A stretch of DNA of 64,000 nt from Bog-473 sp963728845 (GCA_963728845.1 CAVSLS010000052.1:186001-250000); one strand, 5' to 3'. Shown: positions 43,643-52,921, counted from the stretch's first letter. The notes: a model not told the origin generated them from the letters alone. Program-made: numbers and translations.

Positions 43643-43875
43643 CGCTGCGGCGCCCTGCCCTCCTCATCGCGCGCCGCGGCCGCTGCCTCGGCGGCCGCCG
43701 CCTCGGCGGCGGCCACCGCCGCCGACTCCTCGGCGTAGGTCATCTCGTCGTCCTCCGCCCCGTACTGCTCTTCGTCCTCACGTGCCGCCCGACGGGTGCG
43801 AGTGACGGCCGCCACCCCGGCGGCGATGCAGAGCACGGCCACGCCGATGAAGACGAAGGCGAGGGTTCCGCTCAC
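43639..43875 (-). CDS. Small membrane protein between smc and ftsY
   Basis: 78 residues: one N-terminal helix (GTLAFVFIGVAVLCIAAGVA), a basic stretch (RTRRAARED), then an acidic and Ala-rich coiled coil (AAVAAAEAAAAEAAAAARDE). It overlaps both neighbours by four bases (GTGA with smc, ATGA with ftsY), so it is translated with them. Unrecognised. It could be a tether, but nothing proves it. Confidence 0.7.
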   Translation of the reverse strand: MSGTLAFVFIGVAVLCIAAGVAAVTRTRRAAREDEEQYGAEDDEMTYAEESAAVAAAEAAAAEAAAAARDEEGRAPQR

Positions 43876-46800
43876 GCCGGCTCCTTCTCCTTCTCCACCT
43901 TCTGGCTGACCACCTGCGACGAGCCGCCCGGCGCCATCGTCACGCCGTAGAGCGCGTCGCCCGTCTCCATCGTCCGCTTCTGGTGGCTCACGATGAGCAG
44001 CTGCGCCTCGTCGCGGAACTCGCGCACGAGGGCCAGGAAACGGCTCAGGTTCACGTCGTCGAGCGCGGCCTCGACCTCGTCCATCATGTAGAAGGGAGAG
44101 GGCCGGCTGCGGAACACCGCGAAGAGGAAGGCCAGCGCGGCCATGGAGCGCTCGCCGCCCGAGAGCAGCGACACCCGCCGGACATTGCGGCCGGCCGGGC
44201 GCACCTCTATCTCGACGCCGGTGTTGAGGAGGTCGTCGGGCTCCAGCAGGACCAGACGACCCGTGCCGCCCGGGAAGAGCATCGCGATCAGCGCGGAGAA
44301 GTGCTCGTTCACGTCGGCCGCGGCGGCGGCGAACGACGTCATGATCTCGTGATCGAGCGTGCGCACGACCTCGTGGAGCTCCCGGCGCGCGCCGCGCACG
44401 TCGTCGACCTGTGCCTCGAGCTCCTTGTGGCGCTCCTCGAGGACCGAGAGCTCCTCGAGCGCGAGGGGGTTGACCGGGCCGAGCGCTGCGAGCTTGCGCT
44501 CGAGCTCCTCGGCGTGCTGGACCAGCGTCGTGCCCTCGGGCGCCTCGGGCTCGGGCAGGCCGGCCAGTTCGTCGGGCACGGCACCGAGGTCGCGCGCGAT
44601 GTGCTCGTGCAGTGCCTCGGTGCGCAGGTCGACCTCGTTGGCCTCGAGGTCGAGCGCGCGCGTGCGGTTGCGCACCGCATCGAGGCGCTGCTCGGTCGTG
44701 TGGCGGTCCTGGCGCAGCTGTTCGAGCCGCTCGCCGCCGGCCCGCACGGCGTCGACCTGGTCCTGATAGTCGTGGCGCAACGATGCGAAGATGCCGTCGA
44801 GCCGCTCGTGCTCGCGGGCGACGAGCGCCTCCAGGCGGGCCAGGGCGGTGGCTTCGCTCTCCAGCCGGCGCCGGCGCGTGGCCGCCGTCGCCCGCTCCTC
44901 GGCGTGGCCCTGCAGGCGCCGCTCCACTTCGGCCTGGCGCTCGGCCAGGACGCGGCGCCGCTCGGCGATGCCGGCCACGCGCACCTCGAGCTCCTGGCGA
45001 CGCCTGGCCACTTCGGTCCGGCGCTCCTCGAGCGCCTGCCACGCCTCCAGGGCCTCTTGGAGCTCGGGGAGCGACCCCGCCAACTGCGCCTGCTCGGCCG
45101 TGACCTCGGCCAGCCGCTGCTGCGCCGCGGCCACCGCGGCGCGCGCGTCGTCGAGCTCGCCGGCCAGACGGCGCTGCTCCTCGGCGGCGCGATCGCGGTC
45201 GCGGCGCCCCGCCTCGCAGTCCGACGCGTGGCGGTCGACCGCCCGCTCCGCCGCGGCCCGGGCGTCGCGGGCCCGGGCCAGCGCGATGCGGGCCTCGGTG
45301 AGGTGCGCCCGCGCCAGCTCGGCTGCCGCCGCCGCCTCCTCCGCCTGGCGCCGGGCCTCTTCGACCGCGGCGGCGGTGACCACGCCGGTGCCCGAGCGCA
45401 CGCGCCAGCCCGTCGCGGCGAAGCGGTCGCCCTCGGGGGTGACCACGACGAGGTCGTCGCGGGCGAGCGAGAGGTCGATGGCCTCCTCCCAACCGTCGAC
45501 GCGCACCGCCCGGCCCACGAGCGAGTCGAGGACCGACTCGGCAACCGCCCCGCCGCGGCGCGCCCGGACGTGGCCCCGTACCGGCTCCGCGCTGGTACCC
45601 GGCGGCAGCGCCGCCGCGGCCGAAGCTGTGGCAGCGGCGGTTGAAGCGGCGGAGGCGGCGCCGGGCTGTCGTGGCGCCAGGACCGCTCCGGTGACGCCCC
45701 GCTCGCGCAGGGTGGCCAGCGCGGCCTGCGCGGAACGCCGGCCGTCGACCACGACGGCGGCGACACCCGCGCCCGCCGCGGCCTCGAAAGCGGCGTCCCA
45801 GCCGTCGTCGATCTCCACCAGGTCGACGAGCGAGCCCACCACCCCGTCGACCTCGCGCAGCAGCTCGCGCCCGCCCGCGCCCTGCAGGTCCGACAGCGCG
45901 CGCTCCAATGCCTCGGCCCGGGCCGCCGTGCGGTGACGCGCCTGCTCGGCGTCGTCCGCCGCCACCTGGGCCTCCTCGGTGCCGTGGGCGATCGCCTCCA
46001 GCTCGGCGCTGCGGGCGGCGAGATCGGCCTCGAGCCCCGCGGTGGCCTCATCCGTCTCGACTGACGCCTGCTCCAGCAGGTCGGCCCGCACGGCGGCGCC
46101 CGCGACCCGCTGCTCGAGCGAGCCGACGCGGGACGCAAGCGCATCGAGGTCCTGCTGCTCACGCGCGGCGGAGCGGGTCATGAGCTCCGTGCGGGCGCGC
46201 ACCCGGGCGAGCGCCTGATCGGGCGCGTCGTCGCCCAGGACCGCCGACCACCGCTCCCGCAGCGACCCCACCTCCCCGTCGAGCGCCTCCAGCGCCGCCG
46301 TCAGCTCTGTGCGCTCGGGCGCGAAGCCCGCGGCCTCCTCGGCCTCGGCCACCGCCAGCTCGCTGGCCAGCCGGGCCGCCTCCGCCTCGAGCGTCGAGAC
46401 GACGTCGACGTCGGCGTTGGCGTCGAGCGCGGCCACCACCGCCCGGCCGCGTTCGCGCAGCACGCCCGAGAGGCCCCGGGCCCGCTCCACCAGGCCCTGC
46501 ACCCGGCCCAGGGCGTTGGCCAGGTCCTCCTCGCGGCGCGACGACAGCTCGGCGGTGGTGGAGGAGGCTTCGGCGTCGAGCTGCTCGAGAGCCACGTGCA
46601 GCTCGCGCTCCTCGTCCCGGCACACGGTCAGGTTCTGCGCGGCGGTCCGGCGCCGTGCCGTGAGGTCGGCCAGCTCCGCACCGGCCAGGTAGCGGCGCAC
46701 CGCCAGCAGCTCCGTGGCCACCGTGTCGTGCGAGCGGGCGGCGGCGGCCTGGCGCTCGAGCGGGCGGATCTGGCGGCGCACCTCGCGCACCAGATCGCCC

Positions 46801-47372
46801 AGGCGCTCGAGGTTCTCGGCCGTGGCGCCCAGGCGGCGCTCGGCCCGCTCGCGGCGGCGGCGGTGCTTCAACACGCCCGCCGCCTCCTCGATGATCGCCC
46901 GCCGGTCCTCGGGGCGAGCATTGAGCACGGTGTCCAGCTGGCCCTGGCCGATGATCATGTGCTGCTGGCGGCCCACGCCCGAGTCGCTCAGCAGCTCCTG
47001 GATGTCGAGGAGCCGGCAGGGCGCCCCGTTGATCGCGTACTCGCTGTCGCCCGAGCGGAAGAGCGTGCGGGTGATGGTGACCTCGGACAGGTCGATCGGC
47101 AGCTTGCCCAACGAGTTGTCGATGGTGAGCGACACCTCGGCGCGCCCGAGCTGGGGGCGCGAGGAGGTCCCCGCGAAGATGACGTCCTCCATCTTCGCCG
47201 AGCGCAGCGAGCGCGGCCCCTGAGCGCCGAGTACCCAGGTCACGGCGTCGACCACGTTGGACTTGCCGCTGCCGTTCGGCCCCACGACGACCGTGATCCC
47301 CGGCTCGAACTCCAAGACGGTCGGGTCCGCGAAGGACTTGAAGCCCTTCATGGAGAGCGACTTCAGGAACAT
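43872..47372 (-). CDS. smc: Chromosome segregation ATPase SMC
   Basis: SMC compacts and segregates the chromosome with ScpA/ScpB. The 1166-residue protein has Walker A GPNGSGKSNVVDAVTWVLGA, two long coiled coils, a hinge (~500-680; DGRRSAQAALATLRERGVTG) and the C-terminal signature LLSGGERSMAALAFLFAVFR with Walker B FYMMDEVEAALDD. Intact. ATG 47372. Confidence 0.97.
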   Translation of the reverse strand: MFLKSLSMKGFKSFADPTVLEFEPGITVVVGPNGSGKSNVVDAVTWVLGAQGPRSLRSAKMEDVIFAGTSSRPQLGRAEVSLTIDNSLGKLPIDLSEVTITRTLFRSGDSEYAINGAPCRLLDIQELLSDSGVGRQQHMIIGQGQLDTVLNARPEDRRAIIEEAAGVLKHRRRRERAERRLGATAENLERLGDLVREVRRQIRPLERQAAAARSHDTVATELLAVRRYLAGAELADLTARRRTAAQNLTVCRDEERELHVALEQLDAEASSTTAELSSRREEDLANALGRVQGLVERARGLSGVLRERGRAVVAALDANADVDVVSTLEAEAARLASELAVAEAEEAAGFAPERTELTAALEALDGEVGSLRERWSAVLGDDAPDQALARVRARTELMTRSAAREQQDLDALASRVGSLEQRVAGAAVRADLLEQASVETDEATAGLEADLAARSAELEAIAHGTEEAQVAADDAEQARHRTAARAEALERALSDLQGAGGRELLREVDGVVGSLVDLVEIDDGWDAAFEAAAGAGVAAVVVDGRRSAQAALATLRERGVTGAVLAPRQPGAASAASTAAATASAAAALPPGTSAEPVRGHVRARRGGAVAESVLDSLVGRAVRVDGWEEAIDLSLARDDLVVVTPEGDRFAATGWRVRSGTGVVTAAAVEEARRQAEEAAAAAELARAHLTEARIALARARDARAAAERAVDRHASDCEAGRRDRDRAAEEQRRLAGELDDARAAVAAAQQRLAEVTAEQAQLAGSLPELQEALEAWQALEERRTEVARRRQELEVRVAGIAERRRVLAERQAEVERRLQGHAEERATAATRRRRLESEATALARLEALVAREHERLDGIFASLRHDYQDQVDAVRAGGERLEQLRQDRHTTEQRLDAVRNRTRALDLEANEVDLRTEALHEHIARDLGAVPDELAGLPEPEAPEGTTLVQHAEELERKLAALGPVNPLALEELSVLEERHKELEAQVDDVRGARRELHEVVRTLDHEIMTSFAAAAADVNEHFSALIAMLFPGGTGRLVLLEPDDLLNTGVEIEVRPAGRNVRRVSLLSGGERSMAALAFLFAVFRSRPSPFYMMDEVEAALDDVNLSRFLALVREFRDEAQLLIVSHQKRTMETGDALYGVTMAPGGSSQVVSQKVEKEKEPA

Positions 47373-47433
47373 CGGGGCGACCCTATCGGGTGCCTAGGCG
47401 TCGGTGGCGTCTTCTACGCAGCGGGCACGACGC

Positions 47434-48333
47434 TCAGACCTGGCAGTGCTCGCAGAAGAACGTCGAGCGCCCCCCGGTCTTCACCCGGACGATCAGGTTG
47501 CGGCAACGCCGGCAGGCCTGGCCCTCGCGGTCGTACACCTGGTGCGAGCCCTGGAAATTCCCGATCTCGCCGAAGAGGTCGCGGTACTGCTCGTCGGCCA
47601 GCGAGGAACCACGGTGCTTGATCGCATCGGCCAGCGTCTCGACGATGGCGCGGTACAGACGCCGCACCTCGGTGGCCGTCAAGGAGTCGGCCGACCGGTC
47701 GTAGCGCAGCCCGGCCTGGTAGAGCATCTCGTCCGAGTACAGGTTCCCGATGCCCGCTGCGAAGCTCTGGTCCATGAGCAGGGACTTGATCCCGCCATGG
47801 TGCTGGTGCAGGAGTGCGCCGAAGCGGTCCCAGCTCATGAGGTCTTCGATGGGGTCGAAGCCGAGATGGGCCAGCTCGGGGATCGCCTTGCGGATGGCCG
47901 TGCCGTCCCCGCCGGCGGTGCCCGACACGGGGCTGAGAGGCGTGCCGTCGGCCTTGAGCGGCGGCGTGGAGACGAACAGCTCGCCGAAGGTGCGGGGGTC
48001 CACGTAGCGCAGCTCGCCGCCCTGAGTGAAGGTGATGACCACGTGCGTGTGCTTGGGCTTGGGGTCCTTGGGTGACTTCACCCGCAGCAGCTGACCGCTC
48101 ATGCCGAGATGCACCACCAGCGTGTCCCCGCTGTCGAGCGTGAGCAGCAGGTACTTGCCCAGCCGCCCGACGTACTTGATGGTGTGCCCCTCGAGCAGGG
48201 CGCGGAAGTGCTTGGCCGAGGGGTGGCGGCGCACGGAGCGCCCGTTGGCCACCGACACGGCCTTGATCTTGCGGCCGATCACCTCGCGCGCCAAGTCCTG
48301 GCGCAGGGTCTCGACCTCGGGTAGTTCAGGCAC
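47434..48333 (-). CDS. mutM: Formamidopyrimidine-DNA glycosylase (Fpg)
   Basis: Removes oxidised purines such as 8-oxoguanine. 299 residues starting MPELPEVETLRQDLAREVIG with catalytic Pro2 and Glu3, and ending with the zinc finger CRRCRNLIVRVKTGG and FFCEHCQV. The helix-two-turns-helix region GIGNLYSDEMLYQAGL is present. It overlaps the rnc stop by eight bases. Confidence 0.96.
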   Translation of the reverse strand: MPELPEVETLRQDLAREVIGRKIKAVSVANGRSVRRHPSAKHFRALLEGHTIKYVGRLGKYLLLTLDSGDTLVVHLGMSGQLLRVKSPKDPKPKHTHVVITFTQGGELRYVDPRTFGELFVSTPPLKADGTPLSPVSGTAGGDGTAIRKAIPELAHLGFDPIEDLMSWDRFGALLHQHHGGIKSLLMDQSFAAGIGNLYSDEMLYQAGLRYDRSADSLTATEVRRLYRAIVETLADAIKHRGSSLADEQYRDLFGEIGNFQGSHQVYDREGQACRRCRNLIVRVKTGGRSTFFCEHCQV

Positions 48334-49054
48334 CGGTCAGCTCCTCCCAGGCCGCGCGGGCGGCCTCCTGCTCGGCGTCCTTCTTGGAGCGCCCTTCGCC
48401 GGTCCCCCAGCACGTCCCGCCCAGATACACCTCGGCCACGTAGGCCCGGTCGTGGTCGGGTCCCGAACCCACGACCACGTAGCGCGGCGTGCCCTCGCCG
48501 TCCCGCACCGCCTTCTCCTGCAGCCGGCTCTTGTGGTCGAAGTCGTCGGGCTCCTCTCCTGCCCGCTCAATGGCGGCACCCAGTTCACGCAGCACCAGCC
48601 GCTGGGCCGCATCCCAGCCGGCGTCGAGGTAGACGGCCCCGAGGATGGCCTCGAAGGCGTCGGCCAGGATCGAGGCCTTGGTGCGGCCGCCTGACCCTTC
48701 CTCCCCCCGCCCGAGGAGGAGGACCTCACCCACCCCGAGCCCGGCCGCCACCTGCGCCAGCACGCGGGCGTTGACGACGGCGGAACGGACCTTGGCCAGC
48801 TTCCCCTCGGGGAAGTGCGGGTAGCGGTCGTAGGTGAAGCCGGCCACCACGAGGCCGAGCACGGCGTCGCCGAGGAACTCCAGGCGCTCGTTGGAGGGTG
48901 CACCGCCCTCCTGCTCGCCGCACCAGCTGCGGTGCGCCAGGGCGTGCTGCAGGAGGCTCAGGTCGCCGAAGGTATGGCCAAGTCGCCCGGCCAGGTTGGC
49001 CGCCCCCTCAGCGCCCGCCTCAACCCCCCTCGAGCTTGGCGTAGACGTAGTCAA
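48326..49054 (-). CDS. rnc: Ribonuclease III
   Basis: Cuts double-stranded RNA in rRNA maturation. ~242 residues: signature NERLEFLGDAVLGLVVAGFT, a second acidic cluster ILADAFEAILGAVYLDAGWD and a dsRNA-binding domain (DHKSRLQEKAVRDGEGTPRY; GRSKKDAEQEAARAAWEEL). The best start in frame is TTG 49054, which overlaps acpP by 35 bases. Order plsX-acpP-rnc-smc is typical. Confidence 0.95.
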   Translation of the reverse strand: MTTSTPSSRGVEAGAEGAANLAGRLGHTFGDLSLLQHALAHRSWCGEQEGGAPSNERLEFLGDAVLGLVVAGFTYDRYPHFPEGKLAKVRSAVVNARVLAQVAAGLGVGEVLLLGRGEEGSGGRTKASILADAFEAILGAVYLDAGWDAAQRLVLRELGAAIERAGEEPDDFDHKSRLQEKAVRDGEGTPRYVVVGSGPDHDRAYVAEVYLGGTCWGTGEGRSKKDAEQEAARAAWEELTGA

Positions 49055-49316
49055 CAGCGTCCCGGACCGTGCGCAGGTCCTCGAGGTCCTCGTCGTCGAT
49101 GCGGAATCCGACCGTGCGCTCCCCCAGCTCCTCTTCCAGCGCTTCGACCAGCTCGATCAGGGCCAGGGAGTCGGCGTCGAGATCCTCGACGAAGGAGGCG
49201 CCCTCGGTGATCGACGAGGGGTCCGTCTCCAAGATGTCGGCCAGCTGGTCCCTGATCAGCTCGAACACAGCTTTGCGGTCGAGGGGCCCCTGATTCGTGT
49301 GGGTTTCGGCCGGCAC
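49020..49316 (-). CDS. acpP: Acyl carrier protein
   Basis: A 98-residue acidic four-helix protein. The phosphopantetheine site is Ser50 in EDLDADSLALIELVEALEEE. GTG 49316 gives a ~15-residue polar extension longer than E. coli AcpP. It lies between plsX and rnc and carries acyl chains for fatty-acid and phospholipid synthesis. Confidence 0.94.
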   Translation of the reverse strand: MPAETHTNQGPLDRKAVFELIRDQLADILETDPSSITEGASFVEDLDADSLALIELVEALEEELGERTVGFRIDDEDLEDLRTVRDAVDYVYAKLEGG

Positions 49317-49376
49317 GGGACCAGTGTAGGGCTTCGACGCCCGTAACCGCCCGTTTGTGCCGTTTGAGCTGGTCTT

Positions 49377-50423
49377 TTACGCCGGATCGGCGGAACGCAC
49401 CGCAGCCGCCACCTGGTCGGCGAGGCCCCGGGTGGCGCACTCGTGGGCCACGAGCACCGCGTTCATCATGGCCGTTGCATTCGAGGACCCGTGGCTGATG
49501 ACGCAGACGCCGTCGATGCCCAGCAGCATCGCCCCTCCGGTGTTCTCCGGCTCGAACTGCGCCGCCAGCGGGAGCAGGTGCGGGAGCAGGACCTGGGAGG
49601 CCTCGCGGGTGGCGTCGTCGGTCCCGAAGACGCCCAGCATGGTGTCGAAGAGGAAGCGCAGTGAGCCCTCGAGCGTCTTGAGCGTCACGTTGCCCGTGAA
49701 TCCGTCGGTCACGATGACGTCGGCCGGCGAGGGGAGCAGGTCCCGACCCTCGAGGTTCCCGACGAACTCGAAGCCGGCGCGGCCGGCGCCCCCTCCGGCC
49801 GACCCGGCCAGCAGGCCGTGCGTCTCTTTGACCAGCGGCGTGCCCTTCGTGGGCTCCTCGCCGATCGACAGGAGGCCCACGGACGGCGACTCGGTGCCGA
49901 AGCGGGCGGAGACGTAGGCGGCGCCCATCTGGGCGAACTGCACGAGCATGGCGGCCGTGCACTCGGCGTTCGCCCCGGCGTCGACCAGCACCGCCGGGGT
50001 GCGGCCGAGGCGGGGCAGGGGGGTGGCGATGCAGGGCCGCACCACGCCGGGGAGACGCCCCATGCGTAGGAGCCCGGCGGCCATCGTCGCCCCCGTGTTG
50101 CCTGCGGAGACCATGGCGGAGGCCTTGCCGTCGCGCACGAGCTCGGCGGCCCGCACGAGCGAGGAGTCCTTCTTGCGGCGCACCCCGCCGGCCGGGTCCT
50201 CGTCCATGCCGATGACCTCGCTGCAGGCCACCAGTTCCAGGCCCTGGGTGTCGCCCACCTGCTCGGGCGGACCCACGAGCACCACGGCCACGCCGTGGTG
50301 CTCGGCGGCACGGCGAGCGCCCTCGACGATGTCGCCCGGGGCCTTGTCACCGCCCATGGCATCGACGGCGACGGGGAGCCTGGCCAGCGTCTCGGGTGAG
50401 GGACGCTCTCCCCGTCGGCTCAA
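49377..50423 (-). CDS. plsX: Phosphate acyltransferase PlsX
   Basis: Makes acyl-phosphate from acyl-ACP for phospholipid synthesis. 348 residues: VAVDAMGGDKAPGDIVEGAR, MVSAGNTGATMAAGLLRMGR, VLVDAGANAECTAAMLVQFA and DVIVTDGFTGNVTLKTLEGS. TTG 50423, two bases after the rpmF stop, is the only in-frame start that allows a short leader; it is chosen on that basis. Confidence 0.94.
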   Translation of the reverse strand: MSRRGERPSPETLARLPVAVDAMGGDKAPGDIVEGARRAAEHHGVAVVLVGPPEQVGDTQGLELVACSEVIGMDEDPAGGVRRKKDSSLVRAAELVRDGKASAMVSAGNTGATMAAGLLRMGRLPGVVRPCIATPLPRLGRTPAVLVDAGANAECTAAMLVQFAQMGAAYVSARFGTESPSVGLLSIGEEPTKGTPLVKETHGLLAGSAGGGAGRAGFEFVGNLEGRDLLPSPADVIVTDGFTGNVTLKTLEGSLRFLFDTMLGVFGTDDATREASQVLLPHLLPLAAQFEPENTGGAMLLGIDGVCVISHGSSNATAMMNAVLVAHECATRGLADQVAAAVRSADPA

Positions 50424-50424
50424 G

Positions 50425-50604
50425 TCAGTCGACCTCGACCGCTTCACGCCCCTTGTACCAGCCGCAGCTGGGGCAGACGACATGCGGCGTCTTGGACGCC
50501 TGGCAGTGCGGGCACACACTGCGCGCCGGCCGGCCGAGGCGCCACGCCGCGGCCTGGTGGCTGCGGCCCTTGGCCTTGGACTTCTTCTTCTTCGGGACAG
50601 CCAT
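50425..50604 (-). CDS. rpmF: 50S ribosomal protein L32
   Basis: A 59-residue zinc-ribbon L32: MAVPKKKKSKAKGRSHQAAA, then VCPHCQASKTPHVVCPSCG and WYKGREAVEVD. Both CxxC pairs are present, so it is the zinc-binding form. It lies between the DUF177 gene and plsX, the standard order. Confidence 0.95.
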   Translation of the reverse strand: MAVPKKKKSKAKGRSHQAAAWRLGRPARSVCPHCQASKTPHVVCPSCGWYKGREAVEVD

Positions 50605-50675
50605 GGACGGGTCTCCAACGATCGGTTCGGGGCGCTCGGGGCGCTCTCGGACGGTACCGGCCCGAAGGGAGCCGG

Positions 50676-51207
50676 CTACCGGAGCACGTCGAGGCTAGCC
50701 CACCGGGGATCGCGTGGGGCAACGCAGCCACAGTCGCCCTCGTTGCGGTTCGCCCCGCAGTGGGGGCACAGGCCCGCACAGTCGTCCCGGCACAGCGGTG
50801 CCATGGGCAGCTCGAGCACGACGGCGTCCCGCACCATGGGCCCCAAGTCGATGTCGTCGTCGGTGATCGGGTAGATCTCCTCGTCCGATGGGCCCGAGAG
50901 CGTCGGCCTCGGCGAAGCGCTCGTGCACGTGGATGCGCAGCTCTCCCGACACGGGCTCGGCGCAGCGCCGGCAGATGCCGGTCCAGGGCGCGCTGACGGT
51001 CCCGTCGACCTCGATCCCTCCCTCGAAGGGGATCAGCGTCACGTCGACCTCGGCTTCGGCGCCGGCGGGCACCACGCTGCGGCCGGGGTCGACGGCCTCT
51101 TCGAGCGGGCCGGCCAGGGCCACCTCGCCCCGGCGCACCTCGTGGAGGCGCCGCTGCGGGGTGCGGCGCAGCCGCGCCACGTGCACGACGAACGGGTCGG
51201 CCCCCAC
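50676..51207 (-). CDS. DUF177/YceD-family protein, one frameshift
   Basis: YceD-family proteins are conserved just upstream of rpmF and linked to 23S rRNA or membrane homeostasis. The N-terminal half (DVTLIPFEGGIEVDGTVSAP; RRCAEPVSGELRIHVHERFA) and the C-terminal half (LELPMAPLCRDDCAGLCPHC, then GANRNEGDCGC) are in different frames. One extra C near 50893 would account for it. GTG 51207 overlaps the stop of the coiled-coil gene. Confidence 0.9.
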
Positions 51208-51773
51208 TACGACTGATCCTGGTCGAAGAAGCCGTCCTCCTCCGTCCCGGTTCCCTCCTCGTCCGTCGCCACCCCGACCGGCGGCGGGACGGCCAGCTTG
51301 GCCCGGCCTGCCTGCACCGTGCGGGTGAGCCGGTCCAGCACGATCTCCATGCCGGCCAACTTGGTGTCGACGAAGTCCTCGGCCTGGTGGCGCAACGCGC
51401 GCGCCTCTTCGTTGGCGTCGTCGAGGATGCGCTGGGCCACCGAGTTGGCCTGGCGCACGATCTCGGTGCGCTGCACCATGTGCTCCGCCTGGGCCCGGAC
51501 CTCGTCCATCAGGGCCTCGGCCTCGCGGCTCCGCTCCGCCATGAACTCCTCGCGCTCGCGCAGCAACCAGCGCGCCTGCCGCAGTTCGTCGGGGAGGGAT
51601 TCGAGCGCCGCCTGCAGCAACGAGGTCACCTCGTCGCGCGACACCATCACCGACGACGACAGCGGCATCGACTTCGCGGTTCCCATCAGGTCGAGCAATT
51701 GGCGCAGGATGGACTCGATCCCGACCTCCTCGACCGGCTGCTCCTCGTCGACGTCCAGAAACTGGTCGCTCAC
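51207..51773 (-). CDS. Coiled-coil protein near coaD (DivIVA-like)
   Basis: 188 residues, almost entirely helical: RQARWLLREREEFMAERSRE, ALMDEVRAQAEHMVQRTEIV and VAQRILDDANEEARALRHQA, flanked by acidic termini. It resembles the conserved actinobacterial proteins encoded between coaD and DUF177. It may help organise the growing cell pole or wall, but that is inference. GTG 51773 overlaps the coaD stop. Confidence 0.8.
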   Translation of the reverse strand: MSDQFLDVDEEQPVEEVGIESILRQLLDLMGTAKSMPLSSSVMVSRDEVTSLLQAALESLPDELRQARWLLREREEFMAERSREAEALMDEVRAQAEHMVQRTEIVRQANSVAQRILDDANEEARALRHQAEDFVDTKLAGMEIVLDRLTRTVQAGRAKLAVPPPVGVATDEEGTGTEEDGFFDQDQS

Positions 51774-52282
51774 CCGTGCTCGCCCCCCTCCATGTCCAGG
51801 CCCCGTTGCTCGTACTTCGCCTGCAGCGCCTTGGCCACCGGCTCGGGCACGAAGGCGGACACGTCACCGCCGAAGCGCCACACCTCGCGCACGAGCTTGG
51901 AGGCGACAAAGGACCACTCCGGGCTGGTCGGAATGAAGATCGTCTCGACGCCGGAGAGGTGGTTGTTCATCTGGGCCATCTGCATCTCGGCCTCGAAGTC
52001 CGAGACGGCACGCAGCCCCCGCACGATCGCCGACGCGCCGACGTCGCGGGCCACGTAGACCAGGAGGGTCGCGACCGACACGATCCGCACCGACGGCAGG
52101 TGCGCCACCACCTCCTCCAGCATCGCCTGGCGCTCCTCGAGGTCGAAGAGCGCCAGGCTCTTCTGCGGGTTGCGCAGCGCGGCCACCACGACCTCGTCGA
52201 AGAGGCGGCTGGCGCGCTCGACGATCTCGAGATGCCCGTTGTGGAAGGGGTCGAAGGAACCCGGGAAGAGCCCGACCTTCAC
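51770..52282 (-). CDS. coaD: Phosphopantetheine adenylyltransferase
   Basis: Penultimate enzyme of CoA synthesis. 170 residues: VKVGLFPGSFDPFHNGHLEI (the HxGH motif), IVRGLRAVSDFEAEMQMAQM and SFVASKLVREVWRFGGDVSA. Intact. GTG 52282 overlaps the rsmD stop (GTGA), the usual rsmD-coaD pairing. Confidence 0.97.
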   Translation of the reverse strand: MKVGLFPGSFDPFHNGHLEIVERASRLFDEVVVAALRNPQKSLALFDLEERQAMLEEVVAHLPSVRIVSVATLLVYVARDVGASAIVRGLRAVSDFEAEMQMAQMNNHLSGVETIFIPTSPEWSFVASKLVREVWRFGGDVSAFVPEPVAKALQAKYEQRGLDMEGGEHG

Positions 52283-52816
52283 GAACCGGTCCCGTCGCGA
52301 TGAGCCACGGTGACGAGCGTACCGCCGTACCGGCGCTCCTTCGTGACCACCCAGCCCTCGGGGAGCACGACCGGTGCGCCCGACTCCATCACGACGACCT
52401 CGGCCCGGAGCGGCTCCAGCAAGCGCTGGCCAGTCGGAGAAGTCGTACGGGGGGTCGCAGAGCGCGAGGTCGAAGTCCCGTGCCGTCCCGGACATGAGCC
52501 ACCCGGGCAGCGACGCCCGCACCAGTGTCACCGGCTCGTCGCCCAGCCCCACGGCGTCGAGGTTCGTGCGCACGGCGTCGAGCGCATCGGCGCTCAGGTC
52601 CACGAAGGTGGCCGAGGCGGCCCCGCGGGAGAGCGCCTCGACCCCGAGCGCGCCGCTGCCGCAGAACAGGTCGACCACGTGGAGCCCCTCGACGCCTCCC
52701 GACGAGCCCAAGATGTCGAAGATCGACTCGCGCACCCGGTCCGAGGTCGGCCGCACCGAGGTCGGGAGCTTGGCGGCGAGCCGGCGCCCGCGGCTCCGGC
52801 CTCCGATGACGCGCAT
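52279..52816 (-). CDS. rsmD: 16S rRNA (guanine966-N2)-methyltransferase, one frameshift
   Basis: ATG 52816 gives MRVIGGRSRGRRLAAKLPTS, then VRPTSDRVRESIFDILGSSG, motif I VVDLFCGSGALGVEALSRGA and the catalytic ALCDPPYDF. From about 52430 the C-terminus (LRAEVVVMESGAPVVLPEGW) is in another frame. A one-base change rejoins it. The stop overlaps the coaD start. Confidence 0.9.
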
Positions 52817-52847
52817 CGGGACCACGATACGGCGCATCTGCGGGCCT

Positions 52848-52881
52848 TCTCGCGGAACTATAAACCAGACCGTTGATAGTC
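52848..52881 (-). promoter_or_regulatory. Promoter-like element upstream of rsmD
   Basis: Read on the minus strand it contains TCAACG and TTATAGTTC, matching the block at 40478-40511 at 25 of 34 positions. It lies 30 bases before rsmD and just after a strong hairpin, so it would restart transcription for the rsmD-ftsY series. It also contains CAGAC N8 GTCTG, a short inverted repeat. Confidence 0.4.
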
Positions 52882-52891
52882 TGTGGAGAAT

Positions 52892-52921
52892 GTGCCCCGG
52901 GCCCACCGGGCCCGGGGGCAC
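52892..52921 (-). terminator. GC-rich hairpin between recG and rsmD
   Basis: GTGCCCCGGGCCC and GGGCCCGGGGGCAC pair around the loop ACC, with one bulged base: a stem of 13 pairs. The surrounding bases up to ~52970 hold more CCCGGG/GGGCCC blocks. No T tract follows, so factor-independent termination is uncertain. It separates recG from the promoter-like element before rsmD. Confidence 0.5.

Noticed and set aside
43983..45644. Plus-strand open frame of 553 codons over smc
   Set aside because: Antisense to the coiled-coil and C-terminal parts of SMC; low complexity and no domain.
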